DNA of 64,000 nucleotides from NCBI GenBank assembly GCA_021234155.1, contig JAJEKV010000063.1:5926341-5990340 (forward strand). Reading direction: 5' to 3'. Shown piece after piece: positions 54,917-64,000 of the stretch (position 1 is its first letter; each line of letters begins with the position of its first letter). Origin of the DNA: Isoetes taiwanensis. Lineage: Eukaryota; Streptophyta; Lycopodiopsida; Isoetales; Isoetaceae. The notes under the pieces were generated by a model that searched no databases, was not told the DNA's origin, and saw nothing but the letters and a program-made list of their open reading frames with translations. Made by a program: the position numbers and the translations under genes.

Positions 54917-57540
54917 TATTCTTATCATGAGTCATGACATGATCCTTTATTCCTTGTGACATGGTGTAAAGTAATTGACCCCCACCCCTAATTACCTGGG
55001 GAATGGCATGTGCTCTATTCCTTATGGAAAATTATATTAACATAAGTTCCCCTTCAGCCTTATTGTTATGGAGACTTGAATATATTTTATGCACAAGAAG
55101 CACATTTGCACCTTGTAACGACGAACCATTTGCACCTTGCATAGGACACTACCTCATTTTCTGAACATTGGAAGGATAATAGATAAAACAGCGCACAGAT
55201 CTATGCTGCTGCTTTTATATGTATTTCGTGAATGTATTCTGTGAAGGCATCATCTTAGATTATCGGTTGAATGCATATAGGGCGAGTCGTTGTTCTTGAT
55301 TGAATTTAATTTCCAAATGAATTAGATGCTGCTAAAGTTAATCTCGTTGTAGAAGGAACAAACTTTTTTTAGCCACATCTTTGGTTTTCAATTCAAAGCA
55401 TGCAATAGACATGTTTAGCATTAGTTATTAGTTTGCTCCATTTTACAAGCATGTCTTACTAAGCTCTGCAAATGATAGAACCAGGTTTAAGAATAATGAA
55501 AAATGTGACCACCTTCTTTCACGTGACCACCTACATGTGCAGAGGTAATAAGTCATGCTCGTCTATCCTAAACAACATAATGAGTTCACCAATAATGAAA
55601 GAATACCACCAAAACCTACAACAATTTAAAAAAAAAAAAGGATACAAACCAATGCATATCTCCTTGGAGATGTTTGCATCTAGATGACAGATGAGGCCAC
55701 CCGTATATTCATAAGTACCTTCTCATGAACATCAACTAAAATGGCGAGTTTCATTAACGCAACAAGTTTGCTTTAATCTCATTTTCAAAAAGGTTTCAGA
55801 TCAATTCTAAATAGATGATCATCCTTACAAAGCAAATAAATTCTATATGTTTCTTGAACCTTTCAGAAACTTCTCTGTGGAAAAATTTAGAAGATGAAAA
55901 TGCATGGTGAAACCTATACTATATTAATATTTTGGCACCGCAGGTTGCATAAGCCATTCAGGGATCATATACCTTGTGAGCAACCAACCATCATGCACCC
56001 CTTTTGCAGTCTAGCAACAGGAATTGCCAAAGGTAGATGTATATATGACTCCACACCACAAAAACAAACAAAAAGTAAATAGTGCATCTTCGATCCTTGA
56101 ATGTGCCTGTGGGGCATACCTGAGACACCGACATAAATGGGTAGAGGTGACTACTCATAAACGTCTAGACTTGGTTAAGGGCATGTCGGTTAGGAACGTT
56201 AGAAATTTATGATATCATGAATGGATTACATTGTGCAAGAGCTTTTTATTGTCACAAATAACTATGAAAGAAGCTACTAGGTTTGCAATCCCACATCTGC
56301 AGAAATAATCCTCCATTTAGACCGTCCAAAAAGAGGTTGGAAGAATTAACAATGTCTAAAAAGTGTTGTGCAATTGTTAAATTTGTTTTCAAAGGGTGTC
56401 TTTTGGGCGTGTTTGTTGGGTTATTATACGGCTTGGTATTGAAACTACATGATGGTTGCCAATGTATGAGTATCTTTAGGGCTTTGAAAAATATCTAAGG
56501 CTTTGTGGTGGTTAGTGTTGCTAGTAGGAGCTACATGACCTATATTTTGAATAATAATTTCTTTTTTGGACTGGTGAATTTTGAGTGGAAGTGCCATTGT
56601 TTGAGATAGGTGTGACTGTGATGAATCTATATGCTCTCGCCTTTTCCTTCTTAACAAAGACAAGTAGTTTGATTTATTCTTGGACTTTGATTGTAACCGC
56701 AATAATGATGCCTAATTAGGGATTTGGAGTATATGTGTGAAGGTAAATGCCCTAAACTTTGCTTTTCTATTGATTTCTTACCTATAGATATCTTAAGAGT
56801 TCAAGTCCTCCAATCTTGTGTGTTCGAATTGTTGTTTTTTTGTGAATTTATTTTGTAGATCCTTAGGTATAGATATATATAAGATGCAAGTTTTCCAACC
56901 CTGTGTTCAAAGAGTGCATCAATTCTTGTTCGATAATCTCATCCCTTTCTTGGTCTCCTCCAAGGTTTTGGACAGATTTAAGTAAGATGATTGTCCTTTC
57001 TTGCCATCTGACATGCCAAGGAGGCCACTTGAGTCATGAAAATAGCTTACTCAGCATAACACCCTTGCATCACGGGTTTAAACCTCCTCACCTAGAAATA
57101 ACATCGCCCCATGCACTAAAATGTAATGTCATGCTTCGTTAAGAAATAAGCTTTCAAAAACATTGCTCGATCAGCTGTGTGCACTCTATAATAGGCACAT
57201 ATGGTTGTAGCATTATGCTAACTGTGATTGTCATGTACGAATTTCTGCCCATGTATTAGCCAAATGTAGTAGACTTGAGTTATCTTTCCACATCCTGGAA
57301 GGGCCACTTGATTTATACATCTGATAAACTAGTTAATAGTGCACGGATGGATCCGAGTCAACAAGTCTTAAACCAATCAATGGCAGCCACGGATCTGAAG
57401 CATATCCTGGGTATCATACCAGATGGACAGTTACCATCTTTTTGGAAAAAAAAAATGTCATACCATTTCCTAAGGTGTCGATCAAACATAACAAAAAAGC
57501 AAAAAAAAGAAAAACCAACCAATGGTGTGGAACGAACACA
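54917..57540. other. Intergenic, AT-rich
   Basis: 3' flank of CGI121 followed by sequence without supported genes. Short open frames such as the one with FKGCLLGVFVGLLYGL at 56340-56490 are hydrophobic by composition but have no context or homology I recognise. Confidence 0.5.
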
Positions 57541-57949
57541 TGGTTGAAGCAAAAAAAAAAGAAGAGGGGCATGCATCAGGCATCTGCTGAACCAGACCAT
57601 GCATTCTGGAATCAACCCTCTGCTGCCGGAATCGATCCTTTCGTGGCTGTCAATCCTGTGCAAATACTGCTGGGCCGAAATCGATGTTGTTCATAGGAAC
57701 CGGACCCAGCTTTGGAACACAGAGATGCCCCAGAATCTTCCTCGCCAAGAAGCTTTTCAATCCCTATTCTAAACCAGAGACTACTATGAAGCCCTATTTC
57801 ATCTGGATTCAGACCGATCGCCCAGCTTTGCACATTCTGTCCTTTGATGCCTACCAATGCATTGCATGCATGCCTTCCGGAGCTGCATCTTTCCTATTGA
57901 GCTCCAAAAACCGGCAGTTTGAACACAGACACAGACAATGTGCTAGGGA

Positions 57950-58490
57950 ACCGCCCCCTTTGAGAGGTTTCCGGCTGGAAACCGGCAGCGGCGCCGCCCG
58001 CGAGCGGCGCCATAATCCCCTGCTTCTGGAAATTCCGTGCATCCCCTTTCTCTCTCCTCTGTTTCGCGATGGCGGAGGTCCGGAGGTCTACTCCGGCTAA
58101 CCCTAGGAAGCGGGGAATACTTCGTAAAGCTTGGAATAGGAACTCCGGCGAAGCAGATTCTGATGGTTTTAGACACAGGAAGCGACATAACATGGCTGCA
58201 ATGCGAGAAATGCAAGCGCTGCTACAAGCAAGCAGATCCTTTGTTCAGTCCGGCAAAATCCTCATCGTTTCAGCCGATTCCCTGCGGAGCACAGGCCTGC
58301 AAAACTCTGGACATACACAGCTGCAAGAATCGACGCTGTCTGTACCAGGTAGCATATGGAGATGGATCATTCACAATGGGGTTTTTTTCACTGGACACAA
58401 CAAGAACGGCGGCGCCGCCAGGAAACCCTTGCCTAAAAAATACCAAAAAGAACTTTTACTGGAAATTCGAGGAATTTCCAGGAAGCAGGG
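57950..58490 (+). pseudogene. Nepenthesin-type aspartic protease fragment
   Basis: The frame 58103-58420 encodes LGSGEYFVKLGIGTPAKQIL, then VLDTGSDITWLQC with the catalytic DTG, KCYKQ-like Cys-rich insert (CKRCYKQADPLFSPAKSSSF) and QVAYGDGSFTMGFFSLDT, the N-terminal lobe of plant A1B proteases. Homology stops after the GFFSLDT block; the second catalytic Asp lobe and C-terminus are absent, as are a signal peptide and propeptide. GC-rich inverted sequences flank it: cccctgcttctggaaattcc at 58018 is nearly the reverse complement of ggaatttccaggaagcaggg at 58465, and ggcggcgccgcc palindromes lie on both sides. Base composition is richer in GC than the surroundings. A gene piece captured by a transposon is a reasonable reading. 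Confidence 0.75.
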
Positions 58491-58599
58491 ATTTACGAAG
58501 CCCAATGTGGCTCCAAGAAAAACACTAATCCGCCCCTGCTCTGCGCTAAAAATAGACAGCGGCGTGAAGACATTTTCTCCTTCCTAACAACGGCAAAAA

Positions 58600-59331
58600 A
58601 AAACATCCATAACAACCCAAAATACGTGACCATTAAACGCAATTAAGCTGCTCAAACATGGCAAAATATATTCTTTTTCATACAATGTGGGTTTACATGT
58701 TCAATTCAAGGCATCAGTGTCGCTAAAATGCCTTTGGCAGATCATAAACGCAACTATGGCTCAGGAAGTACATAAAAGTATTGCCCTATGCTTTATGTTG
58801 CTCCAACCCAGGACACACCTGCCTTTTCTCTGTCATTCACTAATGGCTGGGCAGGGAGTGTATCAGATTCCCCTGTGACTCTGTAAAAAGGCATATGAGC
58901 CCCTTCAATTTGCTGTGGTTCGACGTGCATAAAAGGAAATGGCAAAACATGAAATTTGTGTACCATCTAACAAAAGGAAATATATGTGAACGCATACTTT
59001 TGATTCAAATGAACATCTCAAGAAGAGCTGCATTCTTATCAATAGATACCTTACATACCATGGCCACACCACTTAAAATCAGTAAGCATTTTGTCACTCT
59101 AAGAGATCAGGCACGGCTGCCAAAATCTGTCAACCCCAGGTTTAAAACATGCATAGAACAATCAGTGGTGCATGAAAAGGGATGTCCTACTATACACTAC
59201 TTGTCTCCAGCTCTTCAGCAACCTTCATTAGTCGAAGACAGTATTAGCATATCTAATAACAAAAGGTTACTTCTACTAAACTCTAAATTTTAAAACAAGC
59301 CTGTTCAATTCATGCAAGCAAGTCATAATAC
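58600..59331. other. 3' flank of the mS35 gene
   Basis: AT-rich. The last exon or exons of the minus-strand mS35 gene should lie here or further left, but I found no convincing one. Confidence 0.4.
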
Positions 59332-60810
59332 CTCGGATGAAATGACTTTATCAGCTTTTCTGGCCTCTTCAATAAGCTCCAGTATTATCCGATAGACATC
59401 TTTCCGGTTTTCTTCCCGTGCAGCATACCTGTCAAAGGTATTATTACCATAAAGTATCAGCACAATGAAGCATGCCTCATAATGAAAAACTGCAAGATGC
59501 AGGATAGTAATAGTCTAAGATAGATGAGCGCAAAGAATACCTCAGCAGTAACATTCAGGAAAATAATTATCGTAATATATATACATAAGCAATGAATTCC
59601 TCAGGCTGAGCTACAAGACATCAATCAGAATGCTGCTGGACATCAGAAGAACCATCCTGGACAAAGACATGTGGTCCATTTATGCTTTGATATTGAGCAC
59701 ACCAACAGTGGAAAAGATATGTTAAAATTATCATGGTTTCCCTTTTTCTTATAGATCCTTTAGGTCTTTGTCTCAGTTTTTAACAGATTGAACGCCCAGT
59801 TAACATATTCTCCAAAAATAGTCAGGTCAACGCAGCTCTCAAATAATGTGCCCAGAATGATAACTGCCGCATGAGTCTAATGGCCTTATTGGAATGACCA
59901 CTAACGCAATCTTATGGCATTGCTTTTAGCAAATCAAGTACACGAGATAACATTGATTATGGTCTCCTAACATTAACAGGGAGAAACCAAGCAGGAAAAG
60001 GACATAAACGTTTTAACGTTGCATAAACAGGTTCCTTTGTGTTGAAGATTCGATAGCAACAGATAGATGTAATGATTGAAATAGAAAAATAGATCCAAGA
60101 AAGAGAAAGATACCTTTCGCTAACAATTGTCGGTTCATTTATGCTTGGATTATACCTCTTGCCCACTAATGCCAGAAGCCTTTCATTGGCCTTGGGAGAA
60201 AGCCCAAGCTCCTTCGCATATAAAGACACTTTCACTTTACGATTTGCAGTCCTAAGAATTGGACCTTCTCCTGGAGGATCGATTCCTGGCTCAACTACAT
60301 CTTCTGCATGTATAGACAACACATATTAACTGTCGTACTGCTTGATGGATAACTGAAATAAATAAGCCCTATTGAAGATTATATCAGAGATATATTTGCA
60401 TACAAATCAAGTCTCATACCCAGCATTTTGTCCCAAATAGTGGGGGACCCATTTGTTCTTCCAACATTCCTCGAGCATTGTATAAAGGACCAGGGGTTTC
60501 ATCCTTCGGTAAGTGTTCTATCGAATCCTCAAAAGCATCATCGTAAGTCCCATATACCTTCTTTCTGTTTATCCTTTTTGAGTATCTCTTTTTTTTAGCT
60601 CCGGCGACTGGTTAGCAGAGAACCCAACAACAAATTTCATAACCTGAGATAAAAGATACATGGAAAGAGCTTATGTGGATTACCTCCCTCTGTGACGTTG
60701 GAACAGAAGAGGCGAAGAGAATGTAGCTGCGAGGATCTGCTAGAACGTTCTAAAAGCGGCCTCAGACCTTGCTCGCCCTGCCTCCAAAGTGTCCGGGCTG
60801 CCGCTTGCAT
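59332..60810 (-). CDS. MRPS35: Mitochondrial ribosomal protein mS35 (partial model)
   Basis: Exon 1, 60810-60684, encodes an Arg-rich, acid-poor presequence (MQAAARTLWRQGEQGLRPLL, ending SNVTEG) fitting mitochondrial import. Exon 2, 60607-60420, encodes KKRYSKRINRKKVYGTYDDA and ARGMLEEQMGPPLFGTK. Exon 3, 60303-60114, encodes VSLYAKELGLSPKANERLLA and LVGKRYNPSINEPTIVSER. Exon 4, 59428-59332, encodes YAAREENRKDVYRIILELIE then EARKADKVISSE. Exons 3-4 carry the S24/S35 family signature (L.LSP.A.ERLL..VG.RYN ... ERY..REENR) of small-subunit mS35. Exon 4 ends at a GTATTA donor, and the final C-terminal exon was not found. The exon 2 to exon 3 junction is off by one base with the obvious donor and acceptor, so either a different donor is used or the locus has a frameshift. 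Confidence 0.8.
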
Positions 60811-61107
60811 CCTTCAAACACAACTTCGATTGGTCTCCATTGTCTTGTAATAGAGGTATTTTAAAAAAGTCCAATAACACATTTTTGGGTTGCCCCTAAG
60901 GGCAAAACCCTGCTTATGTGGGTGAATAGAATATTCTGCATATATGCCGATATATACCCAGATATTCCCTCTGCTAGCCTAGACTTATTGTAGGTAAGTT
61001 CCCCGTAGCTATTCCCTACGCTGGCAGCTCGTAGAGAAAGCGGGGAAAGCTGGCAAGCGGACAAAATAAGAATCTTGAGGCGGTTGAAATTTCAAACATC
61101 TCTGGGC

Positions 61108-61683
61108 ATATTAAACCATGCCTTCTTCTCTAGCTATTTCTGCACCATCGCCTTCTTTGAGTGCATCTCCGTCTCAGTCTATATCAGTAGATCCTCTTAA
61201 TGAGGATCAACACTCTCGTCTTCTGGACATTGCTCAGAAGCAAGAATTATTGGAAGAAGGATGGTCTACTCCACGCTTGAATAAGCTTGCACGTCGCAAA
61301 AATAGCTCGGCTCCTCAATCTGCGTTAGTTCACTCTGTAGCGTCAGTATCTGCTACGATTGTTACAGTGGATGTTCCTGATTCAGTGGCATTGAGACACC
61401 AGAGAGCAGATCAAGTTGATGTTAATGATTTTATGGATGTGGAAGTTCGACCTGGTTAAAGTAACTTTTCTATGAATATGATTATATATTATTCTTCTCT
61501 TTGTAGGAGAGGAAAATAGTGTGAACTGCATTATACTGTCATGCTTAGATGGGTGGCCCTGCTCAGTTGGATCTGATTGTCCACTGGGTTTTTATTCCTG
61601 TCTCTGCATTGTATTATGTATTATGATGGAGTGTTATTAATAAAGTTTGACGTCCTTCAAAAAAAAAAAATATTAAACCATGC
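61108..61683 (+). mobile_element. Poly(A) retroposon with 14 bp TSD
   Basis: The duplication ATATTAAACCATGC occurs at 61108-61121 and 61670-61683, bracketing 61122-61669, which ends in an 11-12 bp poly(A) after aataaagtttgacgtccttc. An open frame from 61118 to 61459 runs SAPSPSLSASPSQSISVDPL, then EEGWSTPRLNKLARRKN and DVNDFMDVEVRPG before a stop. The Met-less body of the frame suggests a 5'-truncated LINE ORF1 or the 3' part of a retrocopied mRNA. A canonical AATAAA lies ~20 bp before the poly(A). The 14 bp duplication is exact, so the insertion is fairly young. Confidence 0.85.
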
Positions 61684-62689
61684 ATTAAGGATGGTATATT
61701 TCGGGCATGAGGAATAAAATACGCACGTGCTGCCATCATCATGGCTATTTCCGTTTATTGGATTGTATATCTAGCGCTCTTTCATGGTTGCAGCATATTC
61801 AGGTTATTAGTTCTTGTGCTTGAACTATTTTCTTAGGCATATTGGAGTTTTGGTCCAAAAAAGGCCAAGTTTCTCTGTAAACAGAATTGATGTGCAAGGA
61901 GATGAAGTTCCACGCACTAGGTGATCAAGGATATCAGGTTAAGGCAACAATTCCGGCATCCTTCAACCTATTTCTGTTATAATCTGTAAAATTCCAAACT
62001 CCAAGAGTAATGATTTCGTGGGAACATGTTCCTCCACCTAGAATAGATAGCAGAGGCAAGATCATAAGCTCAGTTGACAATCTATTGCTATAGCACTTCA
62101 CCTAGAAATTTTAGCTATTATTTAACTGTAAGCAACCTTTTTAATTCCCCATTTGAAACCACCTAACCATTTTACCATCCATTAAACTAATGTTGCTACA
62201 ACCAGAAGCCTGCACTCAGAGTGATGCAGTTCTTTTTCCTTCCATTGTAGCTTGTGATCGGAGCAATAGTTTCCTAGTGGATATATTATAGTAGAGCTAC
62301 CTGCGATAGCATCCTAGAAGAGCAAGCCCTAGCTCATTGGCACTTATTTGAGCATAAACAAAACCTGATGTACAATATAAGTGGATTCTTTGAATTCTTT
62401 GACATCATGAGGTTTTGGATAATGCAAGTATTCAAATACCTAACCATTATGTATATCGTGCATGGATATCGTGCAGACGAGGATGGTTTTTTTTAATGCT
62501 AGGTATCTTTTTAGCATATGCAAGCAAATCGCGGAACACTCGACTTCTATATTTCTTGCGCATTCTTTCTATATTTTCCTTGTTTTTGCGAAGATTCATG
62601 ATAGCTTGAACCGGAATCCCTTATCAGTTCTTTCCTGCTCTGATCCCAAACATTTTTTTTGCTCATATTTGGTGATTTCATCTCTATAG
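61684..62689. other. Intergenic, AT-rich
   Basis: No gene or repeat is supported. Confidence 0.5.
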
Positions 62690-63500
62690 AGGAGGTCTCG
62701 ACCTTATTACAACAAGTCCAGCAGCTTGTTCAAGTATGTCAACAGTTATAGTTGGACAATAAAGAGCTAAAATAATGGGTTGCTTCGCATGATTTTGCTT
62801 CTAGCTCTGGATTGAGGCCATCAGAGCCTAAAATTAGCTTGCCCAAGAAGTTTGACGGCACCCGGTCCAAGCTTTGTGGTTGTTTGAATCAAATCAGACT
62901 TGTGTTCAGCTCCAGCCCCATAGATATCCCACGGCTCAAGAACAAGTTGGATTGATTGGTTCTATCCTCAGAGGGCCATCTCTAAGTTGGTTTGCTCCTG
63001 TATTGGAGAAAGGAGCCTCAGAGTTGCAGGATTTTGCTGCTTTCACTGCATAGCTGATTTGGAGACATAGATCGGCAGCACACAACAGTCACAAAACTCT
63101 GCAATCTCAGACAAGGCTCTCGTCCAGCTTCAGTTTATGTGTTTGACTTTCATCAATTGTAATTGATACTGCCTGGGTGATGTTGTTCTCCGTGATTGTT
63201 TTTGGAAAGGACTTCGGGAGGATGTCAAGGATATGTTGCTGTCTATGGAGGTCCCTAAGACTCTAGAAAAAGCCATCAGATTTGCAGTTCGCTCGAACGT
63301 AGGCAAGAGAGATATAGTCAGGTCTTTCCAATCCCACAGGCGCCTGTAACTATGCAAGATACTAAGACATCCAAAAGGTGAAGGATAATAAGGACGAGAG
63401 AACTAAAAGAAGAAACAACCTTAAAAAAACATAAATAATCAGAGTGATAAGACATTAAGATAGCCAAGGCAAAGTCAACAACCTAACAAGGATGAAGGCC
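62690..63500 (+). pseudogene. Ty3/gypsy gag fragment
   Basis: Translated across frames the segment reads LPKKFDGTRSKL, then GSILRGPSLSWFAPVLEKGA and LQDFAAFTA, then DVVLRDCFWKGLREDVKDML and SMEVPKTLEKAIRFAVRSNV. This is the retrotransposon gag (Retrotrans_gag) domain of plant gypsy elements: a P.(K/R)FDG start, W..P, F...F and the later F..GL...V..... Frameshifts separate the pieces; no zinc knuckle or polymerase is visible before the window ends. It is on the plus strand and truncated. Confidence 0.8.
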
Positions 63501-63671
63501 CCAAAATTGAATTAGTATGTTTTTTCCTCAATGATTGTAAATAAAAATCAACCATTAAAATAAATACATGTTAGTGGGTTCAAAAGTTTACAAACTATAT
63601 CTAGTTATACAACTTGGTTTATCAATACAATTTGATAATGTGATAAATAAGTTTTCTTTTTTAACTTTGTA

Positions 63672-63880
63672 TAGTTGGTCTCTCTTCTTGCTTAAAATAT
63701 ATGATGTCTAGTGATGTTTAGTAGGTCAAGTTTAATGTCATAGTATTTGATCACATCTATTTTTCGTGATGAATGTAGTTGGTCTCTATTATTGCTTAAA
63801 ATATATGATCTCTAATAATACTTAGTATATCAAGTTTAATAACATGGTATTTGATCACATTTATCTTTCTTGATATATTA
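63672..63880. repeat. 104 bp tandem duplication
   Basis: The unit starting 'gttggtctct' begins at 63674 and again at 63778; both copies contain 'gcttaaaatatatgat' and 'tatttgatcaca'. Identity is about 80 percent by eye. The remainder to 64000 is AT-rich with nothing else visible. Confidence 0.85.
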
Positions 63881-64000
63881 GTATGCTAATACAAGATGAC
63901 AAATAATACGTTCTATAGCAATTAATCATCACTACGACAAGATGATAAATTTACCTAGTTTATATATGCTATTATGACCTTTTTACGATGATAATTTAAG

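Noticed and set aside
56283-56498. Small putative membrane protein (FKGCLLGVFVGLLYGL)
   Set aside because: Isolated 71-codon frame in AT-rich DNA without splice partners, homology or context.
57851-58215. Minus-strand frames opposite the protease fragment
   Set aside because: They arise from the GC-rich composition and are antisense to a frame with a clear DTGSD catalytic motif.

Overview
This is an AT-rich stretch of nuclear DNA from a land plant. The evidence is plant-type split genes with GT-AG introns (a KEOPS subunit, a mitochondrial ribosomal protein, a nepenthesin-type aspartic protease piece), Ty1/copia and Ty3/gypsy chromovirus remnants with plant-type primer sites, and LINE debris. 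Two transposase lineages (one with an SDG..QFK / HGKGEHDGAG signature, one DUF7869-like) and the heavy load of decayed elements make a fern or another non-seed plant my best guess. That last step is inference from memory of such genomes and is not proven here. No bacterial operon logic, CRISPR array or convincing RNA gene is visible.

Layout. 1-4760: a ~500 bp inverted duplication (1512-2026 / 2616-3118) carrying the 5' exons of an unknown gene, abutted by a 1.56 kb gypsy LTR. 4844-6770: short tandem repeats, a 5'-truncated LINE with a perfect 13 bp target-site duplication, and a chromovirus integrase/chromodomain tail. 6770-10054: repeat-rich intergenic DNA. 10055-15413: two tandem, same-strand, three-exon paralogues for two-pass, Cys-rich, glycosylated membrane proteins; these look intact and are the most interesting genes here. 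17686-23631: a split plus-strand coiled-coil/acidic gene convergent with a decayed transposase (copy A). 24694-26669: a decayed FCP1/NIF-type phosphatase gene. 29690-32589: a second, more decayed copy of the same transposase (copy B). 33874-39159: an unknown split gene and a DUF7869-like transposase (copy C). 40050-43740: a decayed multi-exon gene whose end resembles an amino-methyltransferase, with a gag fragment lodged inside. 43863-46296: a 3'-truncated copia element. 48160-51046: a nearly full-length LINE. 51746-52480: two foldback/TIR structures. 53136-54916: intact CGI121/TPRKB (KEOPS). 57950-58490: aspartic-protease fragment inside GC-rich inverted repeats. 59332-60810: mitochondrial ribosomal protein mS35. 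61122-63500: a retroposon with target-site duplication and a gypsy gag piece.

The functional genes are thus few: the membrane-protein pair, CGI121 (tRNA t6A modification) and mS35 (mitoribosome small subunit). I see no operational link between them. Almost everything else is transposon-derived, and several nested insertions can be ordered from target-site duplications. Exon boundaries were placed by eye from splice consensus and reading-frame continuity; no search or alignment was run.
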